A stretch of DNA of 64,000 nt from SLFH01 sp050486265. GTDB lineage: Bacteria > Planctomycetota > Phycisphaerae > Phycisphaerales > UBA1924. The notes under the pieces are model-generated. The model ran no database searches and was not told the DNA's origin. It worked only from the letters and a program-made list of their open reading frames with translations. Shown here in pieces: positions 32,846-42,610 of this stretch; the stretch's first letter is position 1, and every line of letters begins with the position of its first letter. The translations under genes and the position numbers were made by a program. Location: positions 248,001 to 312,000 of the forward strand of contig JBJHCY010000001.1 of the NCBI GenBank assembly GCA_050486265.1, written 5' to 3'.

Positions 32846-35800
32846 TCAGCCCAGTGAATCGACCTCAGACCGCACACGCTCCAGCAGCGCGTTCTCGGAC
32901 GGGTCGAGGGTGTCGCCGCGTTCGACCAAGTCGAGCGTGGCCTCAAGCAACAGTTTCGCCGACTCTCCGTCTCCGAGACGGAGCTTTGTCGCGGCCATGT
33001 GCAACGCGATCGTCGATCGCCCGGACTCCATCTGGCCTGAACGCTCCAGCGCCACGCCGAACGACCGGTCCGCCTCCTCCCAACGCTCCAGGCGGAAAAG
33101 CACGCGACCAAGGGTATTCAGCGCATTGGGGTCCGAGCCGGAGAGCTCGGTTCCACGCCTCGCGTGCGGCAACGCCTCCTCCGGCGCCGACAGATGCTCA
33201 GACAGAACATACGCCAGGTTGTTGGCGATCCGCCAATCCCCCGGGAACGCATCGGCCCCCGGTCGCAGGGCGTCGGCCGCCTCGCGGTACTGCTCGCGAG
33301 CGTACAGGCCGCCGAACAGCGATTGGTACGCCATCCGGCGCACAACCTCCGGACCCTCTCCGGCGGCGATCGTCCGATAGGTCCGGCTCGCGTCCTCCCA
33401 GCCGTCGGAACGCTCCTCTGCGAGCCTCGCCCGAAAGTAGTCCGCCCAGTGTCGCCCGCCGGGCCGTCCGGCGATGCGATCGAGCACACGCGAGAAGCGG
33501 GTTCCGTCCCCGAATACGCGGCGGACCTCCGTCAGCCACCGTTCCGCGCCCGTGGTCGAGCCGGAGAGCATCTCGAACGACCTGGCGGTGTCGGTCAGGG
33601 CCGCCTCCTCGATGTTCTGCCCGGCGAAGACCTCCGCACGCAAGAGCAAGAGGCCCGGATCGGTGGCGACCGCGTCGGTCACCTCGTTGAGCACCGACCT
33701 CGCCTCGGCGAGCCTCGCCGGACGCGAGCGGAGCAACGCCCGCACCAGGGGTCTGGCGGTCGTGGGGTCGGTGACACGCTCCCACGCACGCTGGTAGATC
33801 GTTGTCGCCCGCGACCAATCCTCCGCGTCGGCGAACAGGTCGCCGATCGAGACCATCAGCCTCGTGTCGGTGGGTCGCCGATCGATCACCTCGGTCGCCA
33901 GCGAGAGCGCCTCGCCCCGGCGGGCGGGGTTCTCGATCAAACTCGACAGCGCGAGCGCCACCGGCTGGTCCTGGTTCGGGTCGGCGCGGACCGCCGCCAT
34001 CAAGTCAGTCAAGCCCGCCTCGTCCTCACCCGCGGCGATCTTCGCCCGGCCCCGAAGGAACAGGAATCTCCACGAGCCCGGCGAGAGCCGGACCGCGGTG
34101 TCCAGATCGTCGATCGCGTCGCGGATCATCCGGCGGTTCTGCTGACGCTCGCCCTGGCGGATCGACAGCAGCGCCCGCTCTGCGTACAGGTCGGGCCGGT
34201 TCGGGTACGCCGAGATCGAGCCGTCGAGCACGCGCCTGGCTTCGCCGAGGTTCCCCGCCCCCTCCTCGACGCGCGCCCGCAGGACCGAAACGCCCGGCTC
34301 GCGCTGGTTCTCGAACCCTTCGAGCTCGCGCCGCGCCCCTTCCAGGTCGCCGACACGGATCATCGAGTCGACCATGGAGCGGCGGGTGTTCTCGGCCGCG
34401 TCGTCGGCGTCCGCGCTGATGATCTCTCGCATGGTGCCGATCGCGCCGGCGTGATCCCCCACAGCTCGCTGGGCTCTGGCCAGGCGCTTCTGCACGACAC
34501 GGTCGGGCGACTGGTCGAACCTCGCCGCTCGCCCGAGCTCGTTCAGGCCGGCCGTGGTCGAGCCGTAGGCGAGGAAATACTCGCCGAGTGTGGCCAGCGC
34601 CGCGGCGGCCTCGTCGCGCCTGCCCTCGCCGAAGAGGGCCTCGACATACGAGCGGATCACGCCCGCGCCTTCCTCGACGCGTCCCTGCTCGGCGTACCAC
34701 CGCGCGAGAAGCCTGGTGTCGTCGAGCGTCGCGCCGTCCTCGATCAGCTGATCCAGCACACGACGCGCGTCGGACCACAGTCCGGAATCCATGTACAGGC
34801 CCGCCAGCCTCAGCGCGTTGAACCTGTCGCCGGGAGACCGCCGGAACACCGAACGACGCGACTCGAGCGCCAGCTCCATGTCGCCGACCTCGGCTTCGAG
34901 GTCGATCCGGAGTTCGCGCAGCGCGGGCGAGACCGCCGCGAGGTGCTCGCGGTCGCGCAGGATGTCCAGCGCGTCTCGCGGGCGCCCCGTTCTCGCGAGG
35001 AATGTCGTGTACTCGCGGATCAGATCCGCGTCGTTGCCGCGGAGCCCGACAGCCCGCCTGTAGGTCGAACGCGCCGCGTCGACCTCGCCCGAGGCGTGCT
35101 GCTCGGCAGCCAGCAGCCGGAGGATGAATGTGTCGTCGGGCCTGGTCTCTGAGGCCCGCCGGAGAATCGCCAGCGCCCGATCGCGCTCGCCCCGCATCGA
35201 GGCGATCCGCGCGGTGTAGGTCTCGCCTTGGACGCTGTCGAGATTCAGCTCGCGCGCCCGGGCGGCGGCCCGCTCGGCGAGCTGGCGGTCGCCCGATCGC
35301 ATCGCAAAGCCGAACATCGCGTTGACCGTCTGGGGGTTGTCGGCGTCGAGCTCGAACGCCCGCTCGAACAGGCGTCGGGCTTCATCGGTATCGCCCCTGA
35401 GCTGCGTGACCGCCAGCGCCTGACGCAGCGCACGCTCGGCGGGGGGGAGGTCCTCGTCCTGCCCGATCGCTTCGGCGAGGTCTTCGGCCTGAAGCACACG
35501 CCGCAGACGCTCCATCTCGCGGTCGCCCGGCGAGACCGCCAGCGCCCGGTCGACGGCGCCGATCGCCAGCTCGCGCCGGTCCTGCGAGGCGTAGATCCGA
35601 ACAAGCTCCATCATCAGCGCGGGGTCGTCGCCGAGTTCGGCCGCGGCCTGCTCGATCCGCTGCGCCGCCGCCTCGGGGTCGCCGGGCGCGAGCCCGTCGC
35701 CGACGAGCAGGCGTCTTGAATCCACGACCGCCTGGGCGATCGGGTCTTCGAGCGTTCCCTCGCCGAGCACCGCGCGAAGGGCCGAGATCCGATCGCGGAT

Positions 35801-37549
35801 GAACTCGCTCTGCACGATGATGCGCTCGAGCCTCGTGTAGATCTCCAACGCCTCGGCATAGCGCCCGTCGGCCTCGAGCGTCCGCGCCAACTCGACCTGG
35901 TAGCGGGGCTGGGTCTGGTCGAGCTCCGACGCGCGGCGCAGGAGCGACGCGGCGAGCGTGAAGTTCTGCGCCTCACGGGCCAGGCGGGCCCGCATCCAGA
36001 GCGACTGGGGGTCGTCGCCCGCGCCCGTCTCGGCCGCGGTCCGCAGCAGTTCGCCCGCACGCGAGTTGTTGCCCTCGGCGATCGCGAGCCTCGCGCCCGA
36101 CACGGCCAGGATCGGCGAGTCGGATGGCAGGCGCGAGCTCAACGCCTCGTGCGCGCGCCGGATCCGCCCGCGAAGCTCGTCCTGGCGCGATGTGTCCCCG
36201 GTCGCCTCCGCCTGCTCCCACATGATGTAGAGCATCGAGGACTGCGCGGCCAGCGCTCCGTTGCGGCTGTCGATCAGCAGGCGGCCTTCGAGGCTGACGG
36301 GCAGCGTCGGCATGTCGATGATCCGCTGGAGCGTCGCGATCGCTTCGGGGAACTCGCCGGAGATCTCTTGCACGCGGGCCCGCATCTGCAGCATCCGGTA
36401 GTCGCGGGGGTTGTGCCGCAGCGCCCGGTCGACGATCTCCTTGGTCATCGGCAGCCCGCGCTCGACAGGCAGCAGGCGCTCCATGCCCATGAACAGAGCG
36501 AGCGTCCGCGTGTCGGGGGCGCGCTCCTTCACCAGAAGGCCGTGGGCCGCCCGGAGGTCGTCGGCCATCGCGTCCAGCTCCCGCTGTGTCGCAGCGCCCT
36601 GCTCGCTCCCGGGCGCACGGAGCGTCGCGAGGCTGGGGAGCCCCGCGGCGTCGCGGACATCTGGGAACAGCCGCGTCTCCAACTCGCTCAGGATCGCCTC
36701 GCCGCTCTCTCGATCCGCCTCGCGCAGCGAGGCGACCGTCTCCAGCGCGGCCCGGCCGTGCGTGCGGAGTTGCTCGGCGTTGTCCGACCGCCTCGCCGAA
36801 GCGATCTTCACGCGGTGCAGACGAACAAGCGCCCGGGCCGAGTCTGTGTCGCCGGGATCCACGCCAACGGCGGCCCGAAGGTCCCCGAGCGCTGTTTCCC
36901 AGACGCGGGCGTCATAGCGGCCCGTCTGGTCGAAGTTCCGCAGCAGCCGCTGCGCCAACGCGATGCCTCTGTAACGCCGCAGCGCCTCCGGAGGCTCTTG
37001 CCCGGTCGTCTCTGTGAACTGACGGAGCCGCTCGTCGGCCTCGTTGGCCAGGAAGTCCCACCCGTCGGACCCGCCCGAGGCGAGCATCTCGCTCAGGCGG
37101 AAGCTGAGATAGCGTTCCTGCGCCTCGGGGTCGCCCCGCCTGGCGACCGCCAGCTCGCGGAGGCCGCTGCGGTACTCGCCGTACTTCCGCTGGTAGTCCG
37201 CGTCGCTGGTGGGGTAGACCTGCGAGAGGGCTTCGAGCCAGTGCTCGAGGTATTCGGTGTTCTGGCGTTCTCGGTGGACGGCGCGGCCCGCCAGGCTCGC
37301 GCCGCGGTCGAACCGCTCGCGGGCCTCCTCCATCACGCGATCGGCCTCGGCCGTCTGCCCCTGCTCGCGGAGCTCGACCGCGCGGGCCAGCAGCACCCGC
37401 CCTTCCTCGATCTCGTTGTGGCTCATCCGGATGTAGTCTTCCGGGCCCTTGTTCATGACCACATAGACCGAGCCGGCGACGAGCGCCGTCACGCCCAGCA
37501 GAGATCCGGCCAGGATGACCACGAACTTGGTGTTGACTCTCGAAGCCAT
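32846..37549 (-). CDS. Giant TPR-repeat protein of the exosortase/polysaccharide cluster
   Basis: A 1567-residue protein with an N-terminal membrane anchor (FVVILAGSLLGVTALVAGSV, about 9-28), then almost entirely helical TPR-type repeats (for example ALEIYTRLERIIVQSEF, and near the C terminus EALPHARRGTELSGSDPNAL). It most likely faces the periplasm as a scaffold. It resembles in position the TPR proteins (PrsT-type) found beside exosortases and EPS genes, but those are usually lipoproteins of about 900 residues, while this one is longer and has an uncleaved-looking anchor without a lipobox. GGAG lies 6 bases before the ATG; the EpsI-like gene ends 32 bases upstream. Confidence 0.88.
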   Translation of the reverse strand: MASRVNTKFVVILAGSLLGVTALVAGSVYVVMNKGPEDYIRMSHNEIEEGRVLLARAVELREQGQTAEADRVMEEARERFDRGASLAGRAVHRERQNTEYLEHWLEALSQVYPTSDADYQRKYGEYRSGLRELAVARRGDPEAQERYLSFRLSEMLASGGSDGWDFLANEADERLRQFTETTGQEPPEALRRYRGIALAQRLLRNFDQTGRYDARVWETALGDLRAAVGVDPGDTDSARALVRLHRVKIASARRSDNAEQLRTHGRAALETVASLREADRESGEAILSELETRLFPDVRDAAGLPSLATLRAPGSEQGAATQRELDAMADDLRAAHGLLVKERAPDTRTLALFMGMERLLPVERGLPMTKEIVDRALRHNPRDYRMLQMRARVQEISGEFPEAIATLQRIIDMPTLPVSLEGRLLIDSRNGALAAQSSMLYIMWEQAEATGDTSRQDELRGRIRRAHEALSSRLPSDSPILAVSGARLAIAEGNNSRAGELLRTAAETGAGDDPQSLWMRARLAREAQNFTLAASLLRRASELDQTQPRYQVELARTLEADGRYAEALEIYTRLERIIVQSEFIRDRISALRAVLGEGTLEDPIAQAVVDSRRLLVGDGLAPGDPEAAAQRIEQAAAELGDDPALMMELVRIYASQDRRELAIGAVDRALAVSPGDREMERLRRVLQAEDLAEAIGQDEDLPPAERALRQALAVTQLRGDTDEARRLFERAFELDADNPQTVNAMFGFAMRSGDRQLAERAAARARELNLDSVQGETYTARIASMRGERDRALAILRRASETRPDDTFILRLLAAEQHASGEVDAARSTYRRAVGLRGNDADLIREYTTFLARTGRPRDALDILRDREHLAAVSPALRELRIDLEAEVGDMELALESRRSVFRRSPGDRFNALRLAGLYMDSGLWSDARRVLDQLIEDGATLDDTRLLARWYAEQGRVEEGAGVIRSYVEALFGEGRRDEAAAALATLGEYFLAYGSTTAGLNELGRAARFDQSPDRVVQKRLARAQRAVGDHAGAIGTMREIISADADDAAENTRRSMVDSMIRVGDLEGARRELEGFENQREPGVSVLRARVEEGAGNLGEARRVLDGSISAYPNRPDLYAERALLSIRQGERQQNRRMIRDAIDDLDTAVRLSPGSWRFLFLRGRAKIAAGEDEAGLTDLMAAVRADPNQDQPVALALSSLIENPARRGEALSLATEVIDRRPTDTRLMVSIGDLFADAEDWSRATTIYQRAWERVTDPTTARPLVRALLRSRPARLAEARSVLNEVTDAVATDPGLLLLRAEVFAGQNIEEAALTDTARSFEMLSGSTTGAERWLTEVRRVFGDGTRFSRVLDRIAGRPGGRHWADYFRARLAEERSDGWEDASRTYRTIAAGEGPEVVRRMAYQSLFGGLYAREQYREAADALRPGADAFPGDWRIANNLAYVLSEHLSAPEEALPHARRGTELSGSDPNALNTLGRVLFRLERWEEADRSFGVALERSGQMESGRSTIALHMAATKLRLGDGESAKLLLEATLDLVERGDTLDPSENALLERVRSEVDSLG

Positions 37550-37581
37550 GCGTTACTCCAGCCCTGCGGCGTGGTGGGGGG

Positions 37582-38502
37582 TCAGATCCCCTCGTTGGGG
37601 TCCAGGCCCGCGTCCTGCCGTTCCCGGACATCGATCCAGTCCGGGAGGCTGTAAAGGATTTCACCGAGGTTTTCGTTCAGGTACGAGGCCGCAAGATCCG
37701 CCAGCTCGTCGGCGCTGGAGACCTGGTTGCTCGTGAACTGGACTTTGGCGTAATAGGCGAACTTGTCCTCTAGGTTGAACGCCAACTGGCGGACCTGGTT
37801 GGCGCTGGGGGCGATGCCCCCGTTGGCGATGAAGAAATACCCCGCGTACAGGGCCCCGACGCCCGAGTCGGAGGTGAACTCGGTCACCCGCATCCGCAGG
37901 TCGCGCGGGTCAAACGGGACCCGCACCCACTGCTCGCCCCCGCGGGCGTGCTCGTTGGAACGACGGATCCAGTACACATCGCTCGTGCCGTCCTCCCGCC
38001 TGATCGGGCGGTAACGCTCCGGCGTCGAGCGGTCGCCGAGCATCGACGAGCTCTGGCTCTCAAGCCAGAACGACGAGTGCTCAGAGAGGTCGAGCTCGAT
38101 CGGCACCGTGCGGCTCGAAGACCCCTGCTGCAGCCCGCCCCCCACGAAACAACGCTCGGGCACATGGGGCACCGTGTCGATCATGCCCGTGTAGTACGCC
38201 GCGTGGAAGTCCATCACGGTCGGCACGCTCGCGTCGATCTTCCGCACGCGCCGGGTGACATAGTTCTCGGTGCCGAGCTGACGCACGACATCCGGGCTCT
38301 CGATGATCGTGTTGCCGACGAGGCTCTCCCACGAGGGGCTGCGCGTCGGCATCTCCGCCAGCGGGCGCCGGACCTCAAGAGGCAGCTTCTGCAGGTGCAC
38401 GCCCAGGGCGCTGATGGTCCAACGCATGCTCGCCGCGGCGACCACGAGGATCACCAGCGGCGCCAGCACGCCGGGATGGGTCACCGCTCGCATGCCGGTC
38501 AC
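37582..38502 (-). CDS. Exosortase-associated EpsI-like protein
   Basis: Partner of exosortase in EPS/protein-sorting systems. The 306-residue product has one N-terminal membrane helix (VLAPLVILVVAAASMRWTIS) and a periplasmic domain with AYYTGMIDTVPHVPERCFVGGG, whose HVPERC segment matches the conserved H-x-P-x-x-C motif of EpsI (DUF3485) proteins. The GTG at 38502 overlaps the exosortase stop (GTGA) and has GGGAG 7 bases upstream, so it was preferred over the ATG at 38493. The C-terminal half (residues about 190-306) contains an additional predicted helical region. Confidence 0.85.
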   Translation of the reverse strand: MTGMRAVTHPGVLAPLVILVVAAASMRWTISALGVHLQKLPLEVRRPLAEMPTRSPSWESLVGNTIIESPDVVRQLGTENYVTRRVRKIDASVPTVMDFHAAYYTGMIDTVPHVPERCFVGGGLQQGSSSRTVPIELDLSEHSSFWLESQSSSMLGDRSTPERYRPIRREDGTSDVYWIRRSNEHARGGEQWVRVPFDPRDLRMRVTEFTSDSGVGALYAGYFFIANGGIAPSANQVRQLAFNLEDKFAYYAKVQFTSNQVSSADELADLAASYLNENLGEILYSLPDWIDVRERQDAGLDPNEGI

Positions 38503-39461
38503 GATTCGGCTCCCTTCGGTGTCGCGGGTGCGAAGATCTGATTGAGCGCCCAGATCGCCCCGAGGAACAGGCCGAGCGCGGGGATCAACAGCAGCGTCCC
38601 GATCAGCATGTGCGCCTCGCCCTGCGACAGGTCGGGGTCGATGAACATCAGCAGCCCGAGCACCACCACGCGGACCACATTCATCCCGATCGCGACCGGC
38701 ACCGCCAAGAGCAGCACCGCGACACGCTGCCACCATTCCTTGCAGCCCAAGACCGCCACGGCGCCCGCCAGCGCGATGAACGCGATCACCATCCGCATGC
38801 CCGAGCACGCCTCTGCGACATTCATCGGGTGCTCGATCCCGCTGGGGGTGATCACCGTGATGACATTGCCCTGGATGTCGGTCGTAAAGCCCGTGAACGC
38901 GCCCATCAGGCTCAGCACCGCGAACGAGCCCTGCGACGCGATCAGCTGCAGGCGGAATGTGATGTCGTTCATGATCGCTTCGGAGATCGTGATCCCGAAG
39001 ACGAGAAACGCGATCGGCAGGAACAGCTCGCGCCCGCCCCGCGTGCCGAGCGTCAGCAGCACCAGCCCGTACAGCGTCAGCAGCATCGCGGCGCCGCCGA
39101 GCATGTGGTTGGGCACATAGATCAGGAAGAACAGATAGCACCACAGCCCCAGCAACACGGGCGTGATCGCAGGCCAGAAGGGATCGATCCGCAGCGTCGC
39201 CAGCGCCTCGCGCCGGCGCCAGAGCATGTACAGGCTGATCAGCGGGATCACGAACGCGTGGGCCCAATCCTCGGGGTAGCCGAGGCTGAAGGCGGTCTGC
39301 TGTCGGAACCACCGATAAAAAACCGCCACGAACGCCGCGCTCAAGAGCCCCAGCGCCGCAAGCCCGCCCGGGGTAAACACCCCGGCGATCCTCGAAGGAA
39401 CCGCCAGGCCAGCCGTCGTCGCGGGGCTCGCGGCTCGGGTTGTCGCACTCCCGTTGCCCAT
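38499..39461 (-). CDS. Exosortase (EpsH/Xrt family)
   Basis: Multi-pass membrane cysteine transpeptidase that cleaves C-terminal sorting signals (PEP-CTERM and related) and links the exported protein to the envelope. The 320-residue product has about eight hydrophobic segments and all three expected catalytic residues: Cys 219 in AEACSGMRM, Arg 264 in MNVVRVVV, and His 284 in GEAHMLIG. The ATG at 39461 follows GGAAGGA; in-frame starts at 39491 and 39500 lack such a site. It is followed by the EpsI-like gene and preceded by the Wza-like gene. No target with a PEP-CTERM-type tail was identified in this window. Confidence 0.92.
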   Translation of the reverse strand: MGNGSATTRAASPATTAGLAVPSRIAGVFTPGGLAALGLLSAAFVAVFYRWFRQQTAFSLGYPEDWAHAFVIPLISLYMLWRRREALATLRIDPFWPAITPVLLGLWCYLFFLIYVPNHMLGGAAMLLTLYGLVLLTLGTRGGRELFLPIAFLVFGITISEAIMNDITFRLQLIASQGSFAVLSLMGAFTGFTTDIQGNVITVITPSGIEHPMNVAEACSGMRMVIAFIALAGAVAVLGCKEWWQRVAVLLLAVPVAIGMNVVRVVVLGLLMFIDPDLSQGEAHMLIGTLLLIPALGLFLGAIWALNQIFAPATPKGAES

Positions 39462-39626
39462 CGTTCCTTCCGGCGTTCTGCCGACTCTCATGCCCGGCAC
39501 TCGGGCCGCGGGTGCGACGCGTCTAGAACGATCGCGCCGGCCCTTTCCTCAGGTCGATCTACGCTCTCAGCATCGTGTTGTTCGCGCCGCATCGCGGCCT
39601 GCGGTCATGCCCGCCGATTCGGGCTG

Positions 39627-41180
39627 TTACTGCCCGAAACGATTCGCAGGCGGCGCGCCGAAGATGTCGTTGCCGAAGTTCCGGTCGAGCAGGAAGCCGA
39701 ACCCGTAGCTGGCCCGGAACCCGCCGCGGATCACAGCCAGCGGCAAGGCCCAGAATGTCGTTCCAACATTGATGCGGTCGTTTTCCTTCAGGTACAGGTC
39801 GGGCTGCGTGCCCTCGGCGATCGCCCGCAGGTTCAGGCGGATCGTCGCCTGGCGGTCCTCGCCGACCATCCGGGTCAGGTCGACGCGTTCGGGGATGCCG
39901 ATCTGGCTGAGCCCGCCGGCCGCGTCGATCGCACGCATCAGCGTCATCTGCTTGGCGAGCTGGTAGGTCCCGGGGCGGGCCACCTCGCCGGCCATGAAGA
40001 TGTTGCCGCCGGGCAGACGGGGCACCCGGATCGTGTCGCCCGGCCGGATCACGACGTTGAACCTCGCGTCGCCGGCCATCAGCGAGCGCACCGGCACGCG
40101 GACGACGCGTTGGGTCACCAGCGGGCCCTCGGGGCTCTCGCCCGGCGCCGCTCGGGAAGGACGGGTCTCGCGGACCTGAACCCAACGCCCGTCGAGGTAC
40201 ATCCAGCGGACGCCCTGGCGCGTCCACGCCTCGTCACGCTCGGGGGCCTCGGCCTCGCGGGCGGGCCGGCCGGCGCCGTCGAGGTCGATCGCGGGCGGAC
40301 GCCCGTTGCCGGTCGGGCGACGCTCTTCGATGTCGATCGCCGGGCGGCGTTCGCCCGAGGGCTGGATCGAGAGGCCGGAGTAAACGCTCGGTGAGCCGCG
40401 GCCCTCTTCGCCGAGCCGGTCGAGCTGTTCGAGGAAGGTTTCGCCGTCGACCTCGGGCTCGCGGGGCTGGTCTTCGTCGCGACGCCGGCGCTCGGGCGGA
40501 TCGGTCTGCCCGGCCGCGGCGTCGGTCAGCGGGACCTGCCGGATGATGTACACGAACTCGGCGTCCTCGTTGAACGCCCCGGCGGAGGCCAGGGCCTCCA
40601 GCAGCCGGTAATCGGCCGTCGGGATCGGGTAAACACCGGCCTGCTGCACCGAGCCGATCATCGTGTAGGTGTTGCTCCGCTGGCCCTGGATCACGACCGC
40701 GACCAGCGGATCGGCGACGAGGTCGGAGACCGCGTCCTCGATCGACGCCCGGGCCTCCTCGGCCGTCATGCGGTTGACATACACGCGGCCGATCTGCGGC
40801 AGGTCGATGTAGCCCTCGCGGTCGACCTGACGCGGGTAGGTGAACTGCTGCTGGCGCTGGAAGAGGTCGAAGATGGTGACCTCGAGGAAGTCGCCAGAGC
40901 CGATTCGGTAGCTGTCGATCTCGGGCTGGAGATCGCCCGGCTCGACATCGCTGAACTCCACCTCCTCGACGGTGCCCTTCTCGATGATGGCGATGCGGTC
41001 GAGGATCGGCACCGTGGTCGGTGTCATCTCCCAACGCCCGACCACGCTGGGGTCGAAGTAGGAGTCCATCTCGCAGCCTGCGAGGCCCGCCATGAGAAGC
41101 GGTAGCGCCAACAGCGGTCGGATGGACCGGCGCTGGCGTCGATCGAGTCGGGTCGTTGCGTTCGGCTTGCCTTGGCTCAC
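39627..41180 (-). CDS. Wza-like polysaccharide export lipoprotein with SLBB domains
   Basis: Outer-membrane/periplasmic exporter for exopolysaccharide. The signal region LLALPLLMAGLAGC ends in a clear lipobox. A Poly_export domain follows (SYRIGSGDFLEVTIFD, then GYIDLPQIGRVYVNRMTAEE), then SLBB-like modules (IGSVQQAGVYPIPTADYRLL, and AGEVARPGTYQLAKQMTLMR). Between the modules lies a disordered insert of about 120 residues rich in Arg, Glu and Pro (around 235-350), not usual in Wza. The second GTG at 41180 has AAGGAG 7 bases upstream; the GTG at 41186 is too close to it. It is first in the envelope gene group. The only ACGT found in the window lies inside this gene (40054-40057). Confidence 0.9.
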   Translation of the reverse strand: MSQGKPNATTRLDRRQRRSIRPLLALPLLMAGLAGCEMDSYFDPSVVGRWEMTPTTVPILDRIAIIEKGTVEEVEFSDVEPGDLQPEIDSYRIGSGDFLEVTIFDLFQRQQQFTYPRQVDREGYIDLPQIGRVYVNRMTAEEARASIEDAVSDLVADPLVAVVIQGQRSNTYTMIGSVQQAGVYPIPTADYRLLEALASAGAFNEDAEFVYIIRQVPLTDAAAGQTDPPERRRRDEDQPREPEVDGETFLEQLDRLGEEGRGSPSVYSGLSIQPSGERRPAIDIEERRPTGNGRPPAIDLDGAGRPAREAEAPERDEAWTRQGVRWMYLDGRWVQVRETRPSRAAPGESPEGPLVTQRVVRVPVRSLMAGDARFNVVIRPGDTIRVPRLPGGNIFMAGEVARPGTYQLAKQMTLMRAIDAAGGLSQIGIPERVDLTRMVGEDRQATIRLNLRAIAEGTQPDLYLKENDRINVGTTFWALPLAVIRGGFRASYGFGFLLDRNFGNDIFGAPPANRFGQ

Positions 41181-41252
41181 GGCCACGCTCCTTGCAGCCC
41201 GGGGCGTGTCTGGTTTCGGTCCTGCCCATCCGGAGGCCTGACCGGAAAGTGC

Positions 41253-41258
41253 AGTCTA
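41253..41258 (-). promoter_or_regulatory. -10 element for the envelope gene group
   Basis: TAGACT on the minus strand, 72 bases upstream of the Wza-like start codon, in the 250-base divergent region shared with lipA. Same hexamer as the small lipoprotein promoter. Confidence 0.4.
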
Positions 41259-41418
41259 CACGACGCGGGAGGGCCGACGGTTCGCGCAGGACCGCCGGTG
41301 TAGTGCTGTTTTCGGACGCCTATCGACCGGAACGACGGGGGCAGTTCAGTCCCCCCGCCCCGATTCTGTCCGCTCGGGCCGCACACCCGTCACCGGATGA
41401 TCACCGCGGCCGAGTGTC

Positions 41419-41424
41419 TAGAGT
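41419..41424 (+). promoter_or_regulatory. -10 element for lipA
   Basis: TAGAGT ends 7 bases before the lipA ATG. The intervening AGGAACC could also act as a weak ribosome site, so the leaderless reading is less certain here. Confidence 0.4.
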
Positions 41425-41431
41425 AGGAACC

Positions 41432-42610
41432 ATGGCCGAGACACATGCCAACAAACCGGGCGGGATCCGTGCGCCTTCTCCCGAATCTATCGCCCGCGCC
41501 ACCAGCAGACACCCCCGGCCCGCGGGGGGTGACCCCCTCCGAAGGATCGATAAACCCGCTCTCAGTCTGACCTCGATGGTGCTCAACAACGCCGCCGGGC
41601 CCGACACCCTCGCGACCAAACGCAAGCCCAAGTGGCTCAAGGCCAAGCTCCCAGGCGGGAAGGCCTATAACGAGCTCCGCGACCGCATCAAGGAGCACCG
41701 CCTCCACACCGTCTGCGAAGAGGCCGGATGCCCCAACATGGGGGAGTGCTGGTCCAGAGGCGTCGCCACCATCATGATCCTCGGCGACACCTGCACCCGC
41801 GCCTGCGGCTTCTGCAACATCAAGACCGGCCGGCCCCAGCCCGTCGACAAGGACGAGCCCCGCCGTGTCGCCGAGATGCTCCGCCCGATGGGCCTCAAGC
41901 ATGTCGTCATCACCAGCGTCAATCGCGACGAGCTGCCCGACGGCGGCGCCGGCATCTGGGCCGAGACGATCATCCGCGCCCGCGAGGCCTGCCCGGGGAT
42001 GTCGGTCGAGGTGCTGATCCCCGATTTCGAGGGCGACGCCGCGGCTCTGCAGATGGTCATCGACGCCGCCCCGCACATCATCAACCACAACATCGAGTGC
42101 GTGGAGCGGATGTACCCGGCCGTGCGCCCGAGCGCGAAGTTCGACCGTTCCGTCGATCTATTGCGCCGGGTCAAAGAGCAGGGGGGCGTCGCCAAGACGG
42201 GGATCATGGTCGGGATCGGCGAAAAGGACCAGGAAGTCCTCGATTTCATGTCCCGCCTCGTCGAGGGCACCTCGAGGCACAGCGGCCCCAAGCCGGGCGA
42301 CCCCTGCGACATCCTGACGATCGGCCAGTACCTCCAGCCCACCCCCAACCACCTGCCCATCGACCGCTGGGTCCATCCCGACACCTTCGCGATGTACCGC
42401 GAGGAAGGGATCAGGCGGGGGCTGAAGGTGGTCGAGTCCGGGCCGCTGGTCCGGTCGAGCTACCACGCCGACCACCAGGCGAACGCGCTGACGGACATCG
42501 AGCGGGAGCGCGAAGCCGCGGCGGGGGCGGAGGCTGCATCGCCCGATAACTCAATCGACACCGTCAACCGCCTCGTCCGGGAGGCCACAAAGCAATTCCG
42601 GGGCTCCTGA
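41432..42610 (+). CDS. lipA: Lipoyl synthase
   Basis: Radical-SAM enzyme that inserts two sulfurs into the octanoyl chain on lipoate-dependent proteins such as the glycine cleavage H protein. The 392-residue product has the auxiliary cluster cysteines C95, C100 and C106 (CEEAGCPNMGEC), the radical-SAM cluster C121-C125-C128 (CTRACGFC) and the conserved C-terminal RSSYHAD. The N terminus is about 60 residues longer than in E. coli LipA and Pro/Arg rich; a later Met near residue 49 (MVLNNAAG) is an alternative start. gcvT, in a lipoate-dependent pathway, is in the same window but not adjacent. Confidence 0.93.
   Translation: MAETHANKPGGIRAPSPESIARATSRHPRPAGGDPLRRIDKPALSLTSMVLNNAAGPDTLATKRKPKWLKAKLPGGKAYNELRDRIKEHRLHTVCEEAGCPNMGECWSRGVATIMILGDTCTRACGFCNIKTGRPQPVDKDEPRRVAEMLRPMGLKHVVITSVNRDELPDGGAGIWAETIIRAREACPGMSVEVLIPDFEGDAAALQMVIDAAPHIINHNIECVERMYPAVRPSAKFDRSVDLLRRVKEQGGVAKTGIMVGIGEKDQEVLDFMSRLVEGTSRHSGPKPGDPCDILTIGQYLQPTPNHLPIDRWVHPDTFAMYREEGIRRGLKVVESGPLVRSSYHADHQANALTDIEREREAAAGAEAASPDNSIDTVNRLVREATKQFRGS

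Noticed and set aside
27996..41180. A full canonical PEP-CTERM XrtA/EPS locus
   Set aside because: The XrtA-associated glycosyltransferases, response regulator and histidine kinase are missing, and no PEP-CTERM protein was seen. Called exosortase plus EpsI only.
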